Assembly (NCBI GenBank): GCA_031256905.1
Contig: JAIRPY010000049.1
Span: forward strand, 1-33,582
Source of the DNA: Spirochaetaceae bacterium
Lineage (GTDB): Bacteria > Spirochaetota > Spirochaetia > Treponematales > Breznakiellaceae
Direction: 5' to 3'
DNA length: 33,582 bases
Below are positions 9,269 to 18,510 of this stretch, in pieces. Each line of letters starts with the position of its first letter. Position 1 is the stretch's first letter. The position numbers were made by a program, and so were the translations under genes. The notes beneath the pieces were generated by a model. The model made no database searches and had not been told where the DNA came from. It saw only the letters and a list, made by a program, of their open reading frames with translations.

Positions 9269-10045
9269 ATGAAGATAGGGATTATCGGATACGGCAAGAT
9301 GGGCCGACTTATTGAGATTCGGGCCCTAGAACGAGGGCATACCATTACCGGCGTCGTGGAGCCGTATGGGGAGGAAGGGAAAACGTCTTTGGGTTCGGCG
9401 ATGTATAAAACTCTTCCGGAACTTCCGGATCCGGATGTGGCGATTGAGTTTACCCGTCCGGATAGGGCGGTTCCGAATATACTGAATCTTGCGGACCGGG
9501 GGATTCCCGGGGTGATCGGCACGACCGGCTGGTATGACCGGCTCGATGAAGTGAAACGGGCCGTGGAAAAAGCCGGTTCGTCCTTACTTTGGGCGTCGAA
9601 TTTTTCTCTTGGGGTGCATCTGTTTTATCGTCTTGCGGCTATCGCGGCGAAGTTGTTTGATCCTTTTCCAGAATACGACGTCGGCGGCTGGGAATCCCAT
9701 CACAACAAGAAAGCGGACAGTCCTTCCGGGACGGCGAAAATTTTGGTGGACCGGGTTTTGGCGGAAATGACTCGCAAGGAAAAACCGGTTTGGGAAACCT
9801 TGGACCGACCCCTTGGGCCGGAGGAGTTGCATTACCCAAGTCTGCGGATCGGTTCGGTGCCGGGAGTTCATGCCTTGCTGTTTGATTCTCCGGCGGATTC
9901 TGTTGAAATTCGTCATACCGCCCGAAATCGGGAAGGCCTAGTTTCCGGCGCGTTATCCGGGGCGGAATGGCTTCTCCGGTGTTCCGGCGGGGTCCCGGGG
10001 AAGGCCCGGCAAGGAATTTTCACGATCGACGATGTGTTAGGCTAA
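9269..10045 (+). CDS. dapB: 4-hydroxy-tetrahydrodipicolinate reductase
   Basis: MKIGIIGYGKMGRLIE, GTTGWYD, ASNFSLGVHLFYRL, ESHHNKKADSPSGTAKIL. Confidence 0.93.
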   Translation: MKIGIIGYGKMGRLIEIRALERGHTITGVVEPYGEEGKTSLGSAMYKTLPELPDPDVAIEFTRPDRAVPNILNLADRGIPGVIGTTGWYDRLDEVKRAVEKAGSSLLWASNFSLGVHLFYRLAAIAAKLFDPFPEYDVGGWESHHNKKADSPSGTAKILVDRVLAEMTRKEKPVWETLDRPLGPEELHYPSLRIGSVPGVHALLFDSPADSVEIRHTARNREGLVSGALSGAEWLLRCSGGVPGKARQGIFTIDDVLG

Positions 10046-10150
10046 AGCCCTACGCTCAACGGGATTGACATCCCTCTTTTAGTCCTATTTAATTTCTCTT
10101 TTAAATTATTCACCGAAAGGGAAGTCAGCTTTTGCCTCTTTGGAACTGTA

Positions 10151-10179
10151 TTGTATATTTTGGGAATCTCTGGTACAAT
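10151..10179 (+). promoter_or_regulatory. Possible promoter for the chemoreceptor cassette
   Basis: TTGTAT, 17 bp spacer, TACAAT; 24 nt before the ATG at 10204. Moderate match only. Confidence 0.35.
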
Positions 10180-10203
10180 ATTAAAATAAAGGGAAAAACA
10201 AGA

Positions 10204-12270
10204 ATGAACAATAAACGGCCCCTTCACAAGCGGAGGTCCTCTATTGCGGCGTTGTTCAGCACGATTTGTTTGGGCATAATGCTGGTGACGTCCTGCGCGC
10301 TTTCTGCGGTATTTTTCGTTAATCTGCGGCGGATTACGAATCAGGAACTTGAGCAGGGCATGAATGAGACCATGTCCCGATTGCGGGATAATGTGACCGC
10401 TCGATTTGCCGAGTGGCGCAGTTTGATTCGCTATACCGCCTTGGGAGTTTCCGACTTTATGGGAGCCGAGGAAATCGATATTACGGCGGTGCAAACTCTT
10501 TTGAAGCGGACAGTCGACGCCCAGTCGGATGTGTGGCTTCTTTACACGACGAATAATCTTGTTTGGAATCAGCCCGGAGGGTTTGTGGTTTATCACGACG
10601 GGGGCCGGCCCGCCGAAGGCTGGGATAATACTCAGCGGGCGTGGTTTCAGGACGCCAAGGCGAATCCGGGGAAAATTATCTATATTGAGCCTTATTACGC
10701 CGCCCGAAACGGCAAATTAACCATTTCGATTGCATCGAATATTTACGATAAAACCGGCCGGGATGTGGGGGTTTTATCGGCGGATGTGGACATTGATTTT
10801 CTTGCGGGAATGCTTGAAAACAGCGTGTCTATGCAGGAAGAAAATATTTACCTTATCAACAAAGCCGGAGTTTTTATTTCTCATCCTGATTCTTCTGCGG
10901 TGTTAAATCGTAATTTTTTTGAAGATGAAAATTTCACGCTCTATAGAGAAGCTATTCTTTCGCAGGATTCTTTTTATCTTATTAACAAGAATTACTTTAT
11001 CTATTCTGAATATATTCCTGAAGCGAATTGGATTTTGGTTATGACGGTTCCCTCTTCGACGGTATACGCGGAGGTGAATCGGGTTATGCGGAATCTCGTT
11101 ATATTAGGAGCGGTTATTTTGATTCTCGTCGCGGGGGTATCGATTGTGTTTACGTATAAAAAACTGATTACCCCGATTCAGGACATTCAGCATACCGCGG
11201 AACGCCTTTCCCGGCTTGATTTTGACTGGTGGATTGAACGGCTTAAAACCGACGAAATCGGCAGTATTCAATGGGCCCTAATAACTATTCGGGATAGTTT
11301 GAAAAAAGCGATAAACGACTTGCGGAATAATCTGGAAAGGTCGGCGGAAAACAGCAACCGGTTGAATAAGGTCGTGGCGAATTCGACGGACGCGGTGGAA
11401 TCGATAAACGATCATATTGAAGTGGTGCAGATTCAGGTGAACGCCCAGATGGATTCGGTGAAAGCCACCGCGGATTCTGCGGCGGAAATTTTCGGGCGCA
11501 TTGATTCCCTTAATACCGCGGTGCAGACTCAGGCTTCCCAGATTGCGGCTTCTTCCGGGGCGATAGAACAGCTGGTGGGAAATATCGAATCGATTCGGAC
11601 CGTCGTAGGCAATACCGGGAAGACGACGGAAACCCTCAGTAAATCTTCCGAGACCGGAAGCCGGATGCTCGGAAAACTTTCCGATGTGCTTAAAGGCATA
11701 GAAGAGCAGTCCGGGACCCTTCAAAACGCGAATAAAGCGATTTCGGAAATTGCGGGGCAGACGAACATTTTAGCGATGAACGCCGCGATTGAAGCGGCTC
11801 ATGCCGGGGAAGTCGGGAAAGGCTTCGCGGTAGTCGCCGGGGAAATCCGGAAGTTAGCGGAACTGTCCGGGAAAGAATCGGATATGATTTCCGCGGAAAT
11901 AAAAAAAATGCAATCCGCGATTGACGAAATCGGCGGAGTTTTTAAACAGACCTTGGAATCCATGGACATGATCTTCCGGGAAATTAAAGCGATGGACGAT
12001 TCCTTCGATACCGTAAACCACGCGGTGGACGAACAAGCGAACGGAGGGTCCCAAATTATTACCGCTCTGCATACAATCCAAAGCATGACCGAACAAGTGC
12101 AGGAAGGAAGCGGCATAATCTTCAAACAGAGCAATTCGATCCAGCGGGAGTTAGAAAAACTTTCTAACATTTCCCATGAAGTGACGCAGAACGTCAATGA
12201 AGTAAAAAATGCCAGCGAAAATATAAAGACGTTTTTGGAAAACGCAAAGGAGATCGCGGTTGCCCAGTAA
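10204..12270 (+). CDS. Methyl-accepting chemotaxis protein with dCache-type periplasmic sensor
   Basis: Two TMs flanking a Cache-like domain; cytoplasmic hairpin signature EIAGQTNILAMNAAIEAAHAGEVGKGFAVVAGEIRKLAELSGK. Confidence 0.93.
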   Translation: MNNKRPLHKRRSSIAALFSTICLGIMLVTSCALSAVFFVNLRRITNQELEQGMNETMSRLRDNVTARFAEWRSLIRYTALGVSDFMGAEEIDITAVQTLLKRTVDAQSDVWLLYTTNNLVWNQPGGFVVYHDGGRPAEGWDNTQRAWFQDAKANPGKIIYIEPYYAARNGKLTISIASNIYDKTGRDVGVLSADVDIDFLAGMLENSVSMQEENIYLINKAGVFISHPDSSAVLNRNFFEDENFTLYREAILSQDSFYLINKNYFIYSEYIPEANWILVMTVPSSTVYAEVNRVMRNLVILGAVILILVAGVSIVFTYKKLITPIQDIQHTAERLSRLDFDWWIERLKTDEIGSIQWALITIRDSLKKAINDLRNNLERSAENSNRLNKVVANSTDAVESINDHIEVVQIQVNAQMDSVKATADSAAEIFGRIDSLNTAVQTQASQIAASSGAIEQLVGNIESIRTVVGNTGKTTETLSKSSETGSRMLGKLSDVLKGIEEQSGTLQNANKAISEIAGQTNILAMNAAIEAAHAGEVGKGFAVVAGEIRKLAELSGKESDMISAEIKKMQSAIDEIGGVFKQTLESMDMIFREIKAMDDSFDTVNHAVDEQANGGSQIITALHTIQSMTEQVQEGSGIIFKQSNSIQRELEKLSNISHEVTQNVNEVKNASENIKTFLENAKEIAVAQ

Positions 12271-13225
12271 TATTTTTTCTTTTTTTCTCAAGTATATTTT
12301 TTCTTTCGGGTTAGTTTTTCTGTTTATTTCCTGCGGGGCTTCGCAAAAATCCGCGGAAACCCCGGTTCCAGAAACGATGGATTTTACGCCCCTGGAGACG
12401 GTTCAGCGTCTTGCGGAAGAGAATAAACATTTAGCTTCGGTAGTTAGGGATAATACCTCGACGTATCCGGTGGAAATTCGGTCGATTTTAAATCGCGGGA
12501 GTATCCGCTTTGCCATGCTTGCCCTGGATCAGAAACCGTTTTTCTACCGGGATCCGGAGAGCGGAGAACTCATCGGCCTGGATGTGGAAATCGGGTATGA
12601 AATTGCGAACCGTTTGCGGGTTCGGGCGATCTTCGACCGGGAATCCCAATCCTTTAACGATGTGGTTTTACAGGTAATGAACAAAAAAGCGGATGTGGCC
12701 TTGAGTAAGTTGAGCATGACCACTCAGCGGGCTGAACAGATTAGGTACACTAATCCGTATGTTTCGTTTCGGCAGTCTTTGCTGGTGAACCGCCTTGAAT
12801 TCGCCAAAATTGGCACAGAAGAGCAGTTGCCCCATTTCATCAGGAATTATAACGGTTCTTTAGGAGTGATAAAAAATTCTTCGTACATGAATTTCGCGCT
12901 GTTAAATTTCCCGACCGCGAAAGTGCAGACCTTCGATTCTTGGGAACAAACGGTAGAAGCCTTATTTTCAGGCAAAGTACTGGGGATTTATCGGGATGAA
13001 GGGGAAATTCTCATTATCAACGCGACCCGAAAAGACGCTTCGATTTTAATGAAACCGGTATTCATAAACGATAAACGAGACCCCATAGCGATGGCGGTTT
13101 CCGCGGACGCGCCGCTTTTGCAGGAATGGCTTAACGTCTTTTTAAGCGAGTATCTCTTGCAAAAACGCGGGGAACTCACCCCCAGCCGGATTATCGCCCG
13201 GCATTTCGCAGAAGAAAATAAATAA
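12260..13225 (+). CDS. Extracellular solute-binding protein family 3, lipoprotein
   Basis: TTG start with AAAGGAG; lipobox LFISCGAS; GELIGLDVEIGYEIANRLRVR...KADVALSKLSMTTQRAEQIRYTNPY. Confidence 0.87.
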   Translation: MPSNIFSFFLKYIFSFGLVFLFISCGASQKSAETPVPETMDFTPLETVQRLAEENKHLASVVRDNTSTYPVEIRSILNRGSIRFAMLALDQKPFFYRDPESGELIGLDVEIGYEIANRLRVRAIFDRESQSFNDVVLQVMNKKADVALSKLSMTTQRAEQIRYTNPYVSFRQSLLVNRLEFAKIGTEEQLPHFIRNYNGSLGVIKNSSYMNFALLNFPTAKVQTFDSWEQTVEALFSGKVLGIYRDEGEILIINATRKDASILMKPVFINDKRDPIAMAVSADAPLLQEWLNVFLSEYLLQKRGELTPSRIIARHFAEENK

Positions 13226-13236
13226 AGAGAGAAAAT

Positions 13237-15063
13237 ATGAAAGGTCCGATTTTAAAACATCCCCTTACCATTTTAGTCGGCGTAGTGCTTGGAACGCTTA
13301 TCGGTCTTATGAATAAACGGATTTCCGCCGGGTTGGGAATCCGCAACTTCGCGGAATTTATCGAGTTTCCCGGTCAGCTTTACCTGTTCTATCTGCAAAT
13401 GACGGTTATCCCGATTATCCTAACCGCAATTTCTTCGAGTTTAGGAAAACTAATCCGCAATAAAAGCAGTGCGGGATTGATTAAAAGAATAGTAATTGTG
13501 TTTATAATTTGTATGTTCGGATGCGCGGTGGTCGGCATTGGGGTTGGGTTTTTCGGCAAACCCGGAGCAGGCCTCGACGAAAATACCCGGTCCTTATTGG
13601 CAAAACTCATTTCCACAACCGACGAGAACGGCGTAAGCGGCGCGCTGGAAATAAATCTCGGATCCATCACCGAAACCGCTTCCGGAGTCCAACGGCCGAG
13701 TATGGCGAGTTTCTTCCGGGATATGATTCCCGCAAACGTCTTCCGGGCTTTAAATCTGGGAAGCACCATGGCGATAGTATTCTTCTCGATTATTTTCGGC
13801 ATCGCTATCGGCTCTCTGCCCGAAGATGCCGCAAATATGCTTATAAACCTCTTTTCATCGATTTTTCAAGCTTTCCAAAAACTTATCGGCTGGTCCTTGT
13901 ATCTGCTTCCTTTCGGTTTAGTCTGCCTTCTCGCAGGACAAATCGCATCGGTAGGCATCCAAATATTTATCGCTATGTCTAAATTTATTACTATGTTCTG
14001 CATCGGAACCCTGATTATCTTTCTCATTTCGACAGTTATAATGTGGGTTCGTTCAGGAATAGCGAATCCCTTCAAAGTTTTTTCTATTTTATTTGAGCCG
14101 ATCCTGCTTGCCTTCGCTACCCGAAACTCCATGGCGACTCTGCCGAGCGCAATAACCTGTCTCGATACGAAATTAGGATTCAATTCTAACGCAGTAAATC
14201 TAACTTTGCCCTTGGGTATGACCTTGGGCAGATTCGGAAATATTTTTTATTTCGGCCTGGCGGTATTTTTCATCGTGCAGATTTACAATACTCCCCTTGA
14301 ACTGATTCACTATCTTATCATTCTTATCGGCGTGATTTTCGGCGGCACCGCCACCGCCGGGGCGTCCGGAATAGTAACTCTGTCGATGATGAGCATCGTC
14401 TTAGACCCCCTGAGTTTGCCCTTAGAAGCGGTACTTATTATATTTATGGCGATTGATCCGATTATCGATCCCTTCAGAACTTTTCTCATTGTGTACGTTA
14501 ATATGGTCGCCACTACTCTTATCGCCAAACAGGACGGCGAAGTTTCTGAGGAAACCCAAACTAAAACCCCTTCTGAACCGGCGCAATCCGAATATTTCCC
14601 AAGTCCTCAAAAATCCCGGGAAGAAGAACTTCAGCTTACCGGCAGATACGAACGGATTAGTGAAGCGAAACAACGGTTTATCGTGTATGTGCAGGAAGTC
14701 CGGGATATACCTCCGATTCTAAGCCGACGAAACGGGTTATTACAAGGCATGGAAATCGAGTTCGTCAAAGAAATCGCCCGGAGGCTCAACCGGGAAATCG
14801 CGCTGAAAGACGCCGCAAGCCTAAGCGAAGCGGATCAGGCGAAGGCGAAACAGTCAGCCGATCTAATCGCCGGCGTCATCAAGCGAACCGAAGATCACCC
14901 CAAAGGACTCTGCTTTTCTCGGTCTTGGGCGGCGGTAAAAGAAAATAACGAAAAACGTCTCATCTGCTTTCTTTTACCTATAGGAAGTCCTGATCTTATG
15001 CGAATCGACAGTATCATCAGAAATCTCAGAAGCGAAAATTTTCTCAAAGAACCTAAAATATGA
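13237..15063 (+). CDS. Dicarboxylate/amino acid:cation symporter family protein with C-terminal solute-binding-like extension
   Basis: Multi-TM N-terminus with TRNSMATLP (HP1-like), TLPLGMTLGRFGN (TM7), GGTATAGASG (HP2-like) and IDPIIDPFRT (TM8). C-terminal ~130 aa resembles SBP family 3 (GMEIEFVKEIARRLNREI). Confidence 0.87.
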   Translation: MKGPILKHPLTILVGVVLGTLIGLMNKRISAGLGIRNFAEFIEFPGQLYLFYLQMTVIPIILTAISSSLGKLIRNKSSAGLIKRIVIVFIICMFGCAVVGIGVGFFGKPGAGLDENTRSLLAKLISTTDENGVSGALEINLGSITETASGVQRPSMASFFRDMIPANVFRALNLGSTMAIVFFSIIFGIAIGSLPEDAANMLINLFSSIFQAFQKLIGWSLYLLPFGLVCLLAGQIASVGIQIFIAMSKFITMFCIGTLIIFLISTVIMWVRSGIANPFKVFSILFEPILLAFATRNSMATLPSAITCLDTKLGFNSNAVNLTLPLGMTLGRFGNIFYFGLAVFFIVQIYNTPLELIHYLIILIGVIFGGTATAGASGIVTLSMMSIVLDPLSLPLEAVLIIFMAIDPIIDPFRTFLIVYVNMVATTLIAKQDGEVSEETQTKTPSEPAQSEYFPSPQKSREEELQLTGRYERISEAKQRFIVYVQEVRDIPPILSRRNGLLQGMEIEFVKEIARRLNREIALKDAASLSEADQAKAKQSADLIAGVIKRTEDHPKGLCFSRSWAAVKENNEKRLICFLLPIGSPDLMRIDSIIRNLRSENFLKEPKI

Positions 15064-15104
15064 ACCTAAAATATAAAGGATACAAAAAGAAAGGATATAA
15101 AAAG
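15049..15104. repeat. Two consecutive short tandem duplications at the symporter/racemase junction
   Basis: GAACCTAAAATAT x2 (15049-15061, 15062-15074), then AAAGGATACAAAAAG / AAAGGATATAAAAAG (15075-15089, 15090-15104). Confidence 0.95.
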
Positions 15105-15941
15105 ATGGATGCTTTTTCTAACGATATATCTTCCCAAGATATTTTTAAAAAAGATACTTCTGCTGACTATACGTTAAAACCGTGCATCGGCGTAATCGGC
15201 GGCCTAGGTCCGTACGCCGGGCTTGATTTCCTGCGGCATATTTTTGCAAATACCCGGGCGGTACGGGATCAGGATCACCTGAATTGTATGCTGATTTCCT
15301 GTCCGTCGATTATTCCGGATAGAACAGCTTTTCTGTTGCATAAAAAAGAGGAGGCCGAAAATCCCGCTTTCGGGATGTTCGCCTGCGCGCAGAGTTTATA
15401 CGCCGCCGGAGTCCGGTACGCGGCGGTAGCTTGCAATACCGCTCACTCAAGCCGAATCTTCGGGCGGTTCCTTGGAATGACCGCTGAAACTCTGCCGGAT
15501 CTGCGGATTATCAATATGCTGGAAACCTGCGCGGCCTATGTGAAAACGTCTCTGCGGGATTCCCGGCTGGGCCTTTTGGCCACCGCCGGAACTTACCAAA
15601 GCCGGGTGTACCATGAGTATTTCCGGGCTGATGAAGGATTTACGCTTCTCGAACCTGAACCGGAAGGACAGGAAAAAATACATACCGCGATTTACAGCGA
15701 AGATTTCGGGATAAAAGCCCATTCTCAGCCGGTAACAGCCCAAGCCGCCGCCGTAGTCGCCCGGGAAATCCGGGAGCTTGCCGGCCGGGGCGCGGAAGCC
15801 GTCATTCTCGGCTGTACCGAACTGCCCCTCGCCGTGCCGGTGCCGGAACGTTTTCCTATTCCCCTCCTCGATCCTGCATTCCTTACCGCCCGAAAACTTA
15901 TCGCTCTTATTGCCCCGGAAAAACTTTGTCAGATCAACTAA
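15105..15941 (+). CDS. Aspartate/glutamate racemase family protein
   Basis: IGVIGGLGPYAGLDFLRHI, AVACNTAHSS, AVILGCTELPL: paired catalytic-cysteine motifs of the Asp/Glu racemase superfamily. An upstream in-frame ATG at 15060 overlaps the symporter stop; ATG 15105 has a better-spaced RBS. Confidence 0.88.
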   Translation: MDAFSNDISSQDIFKKDTSADYTLKPCIGVIGGLGPYAGLDFLRHIFANTRAVRDQDHLNCMLISCPSIIPDRTAFLLHKKEEAENPAFGMFACAQSLYAAGVRYAAVACNTAHSSRIFGRFLGMTAETLPDLRIINMLETCAAYVKTSLRDSRLGLLATAGTYQSRVYHEYFRADEGFTLLEPEPEGQEKIHTAIYSEDFGIKAHSQPVTAQAAAVVAREIRELAGRGAEAVILGCTELPLAVPVPERFPIPLLDPAFLTARKLIALIAPEKLCQIN

Positions 15942-15945
15942 ACGG

Positions 15946-18378
15946 TTAATTTTGGATCAGTTCCGCCCGGGGATAGTAATGCGCTAAAATTTGCGGGGCG
16001 GAAAATCCGGCTTGCGCCATACCCGCCGCGCCGCTCTGATCCATTCCCACGCCATGTCCCCAGCCTGCGCCCTGAAATATAAAGTATTCGGGTTTACCGT
16101 CTTTTCCAATCTTACTGCGAATCGTAAATAAATTACTCCGCAAACCCCCAAGGCGGGAACGAATTCGGTCGCCTTTTATCCGCATACTTCCCTGGGAGCC
16201 TTTCAGCTCGACTTCGTTGATTCTGCCGGAAATGCCTCGGCCCCGGCTTATTACTTGAAGAACATCCCCCAGGGCGCCGTATTCGGCGTTTCGGGAATGA
16301 AGTTCTTCGGCGGAAACCCATTTCTCCCAACGATAGGCTTGGGAAGAATGTAAATTCGGCATCGATGAATACGAAGGCGGCCGCTCCCGAATCCACATCG
16401 TCAAATCCTGCAACGGAAGCCAATCCGTCCGGAGGGGTACAAGTTTGTCCGGCACCGCCGGGTTGTACGTGTCCGAACCCCAGACAGAAACCGAGTCTTC
16501 GCTGTATCCGCCGTGATTCGCCGAGTAATAGGCTTGCATCGGTTTGCCTTCGGCCCGGAGGTACATTCCCCGAGTAGCGTCTACTCCGGCGGTAGCCGCC
16601 CTCGCCTCTCCGGTAACGCCCCGATAAGCCGCAGAAAGCACCGAACCGTAGAGATCAAAGCCCTTCGCGTCGTATTGTCCCATATTCGCCAAAGTGTACG
16701 ATCGGGCCGCAATAGCCTGAGCTTTCAACGCTTCCGAGGGCCACGACGCGGGCATTTCCGCGGGAATTACTCCGTATAGATATTCTTCTATATTCAGTAT
16801 GTTTATGAGGGTAATACCCCCGGAATCAAGGCGAAACTCAATGCTTCCCCGATAAGCCCGATCTTCCGAAGTAAAACCGGAAAGAATAGTTGTGCTGTCC
16901 CGATCCGCGTACTCCAGAGTAATCGGTTTATCCGACAGCGCAATATTCCGCTCGCTCTGATTCTGCACAAGAATACGTCCGTTCCGTAATTCGATCCAGA
17001 GCTGTTCGGATTCGCTTCCGGTATAGGCCCCAGGATCCGAGCGCAAGGTATAAGCTCCGCCGGTTTTTATTGAAATAAGGCTCTGCTGTTCCGCCAGGCA
17101 GATCCGCACAAGAGTCAAGCCGGGAATCGGGATGGATTTCACCTTCGGCGGCGAAGCCGTAATTTTTCGGCGTTCCGCAACCCGAGCCGGGGGCCGGGGA
17201 TTCCGTTCGCTTTCGGGTACTTGCCGGGCGGCTTCATTAAGCCGGCGGGTGATGGCCGGATTTCGGGGAAAGGCCTGATTCGCCCGGTTTAAATACGTAT
17301 AGGCTTCAGAATAATTTCCCGAAGCCAAAAGCAAAACTCCCAAGGGAAAATACGCGTTCCGAAATTCCGGGTCCTGCCTGAGGGCCGTCCGGAAACTGCT
17401 TTCCGCCTCCAAAGGATTGGAATCCGCGGTCAGCTCTCCAAGGATAAACCAGCCGATGGGCCGGAAATTTTCCATCCCAAGACTTCGGCGTAAAAGTTCC
17501 GCGGCTTGCCGCTTATCTCCCAGATCCCGGCGCAATAGGGCTTGGTAAAACAGAGTTTCGCTCGTTTCCCGGGCTAGGGGAAGCAGAGCCTGCGCGGGCT
17601 GATACTTTCCGTCAAGGCAAAAGGCGATAAAAAGCTCCTGGGCGGCTTCGGGATTGCCGGTTTTCAGGGATTCCAAAAGGGACGCCCCGGAACTGCCCTG
17701 TCCGGTTTCAAGGTACATTCGGACTAGTTCCCACTTAACCGCGGAATTCGCCGGGTCTGCCCGGAGAAGGGTTTCAAATTCCCGAATACTCCGTTCCACA
17801 TTTCCCCGATAATACCAGTCCAGAGCTTGACGAAACGTCTCGGCCGGAGCCTGAACCGCGCCGGTTTGAGGAATCCCGGAAAACGTCATGCTAGAACGTT
17901 CCGCCGGGGGCCTCGAAGGAACCGTAGCCGAAGGAGAAAGCCCGGAACCCGGAGGAAAGGTCATAACCGATGTAGCCTCCGACGAAGACGCTTGAGCCGG
18001 TAATGGGGCGTACAGAAATTGGGAAGGATCATCGAAAATTCTTGTGATGGGATCCAGGGGAGAAAGTATATCCGATGACGCGACAGACCTAGGCGGCGCC
18101 GGCGGAGGTTGGGTTTCCGCGGACTCGGCCGGGGTACTTTGGGTCAAAACTTCTGCCGCCCCTGGAGTTTGGGCCGGGGGCGCGGATTCTGCTATTGCCG
18201 GGGTTGGCGTTGCCGATGCAGGCTCTGCCCCGGGCGCGGATTCCGCAGGAGTCTTATTTTCGGCCTTGAGGGTGTCGGTTTCCTCGAGGGGGTTCGGCTC
18301 CGTTGATTGATTCGGTTCCGGCGGGGACCCAGCCGAGGAGCAGGAAAAAAATACCAAACACAATAATAACCAAAGCAT
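15946..18378 (-). CDS. SpoIID/LytB domain lipoprotein with TPR repeats
   Basis: Lipobox VFFSCSSAG, Pro/Ala-rich linker, TPR-like region, then YLYGVIPAEMPASWPSEALKAQAIAARSYTLAN and GAGWGHGVGMDQSGAAGMA. Confidence 0.88.
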   Translation of the reverse strand: MLWLLLCLVFFSCSSAGSPPEPNQSTEPNPLEETDTLKAENKTPAESAPGAEPASATPTPAIAESAPPAQTPGAAEVLTQSTPAESAETQPPPAPPRSVASSDILSPLDPITRIFDDPSQFLYAPLPAQASSSEATSVMTFPPGSGLSPSATVPSRPPAERSSMTFSGIPQTGAVQAPAETFRQALDWYYRGNVERSIREFETLLRADPANSAVKWELVRMYLETGQGSSGASLLESLKTGNPEAAQELFIAFCLDGKYQPAQALLPLARETSETLFYQALLRRDLGDKRQAAELLRRSLGMENFRPIGWFILGELTADSNPLEAESSFRTALRQDPEFRNAYFPLGVLLLASGNYSEAYTYLNRANQAFPRNPAITRRLNEAARQVPESERNPRPPARVAERRKITASPPKVKSIPIPGLTLVRICLAEQQSLISIKTGGAYTLRSDPGAYTGSESEQLWIELRNGRILVQNQSERNIALSDKPITLEYADRDSTTILSGFTSEDRAYRGSIEFRLDSGGITLINILNIEEYLYGVIPAEMPASWPSEALKAQAIAARSYTLANMGQYDAKGFDLYGSVLSAAYRGVTGEARAATAGVDATRGMYLRAEGKPMQAYYSANHGGYSEDSVSVWGSDTYNPAVPDKLVPLRTDWLPLQDLTMWIRERPPSYSSMPNLHSSQAYRWEKWVSAEELHSRNAEYGALGDVLQVISRGRGISGRINEVELKGSQGSMRIKGDRIRSRLGGLRSNLFTIRSKIGKDGKPEYFIFQGAGWGHGVGMDQSGAAGMAQAGFSAPQILAHYYPRAELIQN

Positions 18379-18510
18379 ACCTAATATTAGCGCAAAATAC
18401 GGTAAAGGTCTATTGGTACCTCATCCAAATTTCAGCTTATTTAAAGTATATATTTGCCGATATAGATTTTTTTAAATATATAGGATAAACTAAAAGAAAA
18501 GGAAATATTT

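Noticed and set aside
18044-18310. Gly/Ala-rich ORFs antisense to the SpoIID lipoprotein linker
   Set aside because: Reverse frames of the Pro/Ala-rich linker; no independent evidence.
18442-18463. sigma28-like promoter TAAA...GCCGATAT upstream of the LarA-like gene
   Set aside because: Spacer is about 10 bp instead of about 15, so the match is probably coincidental.
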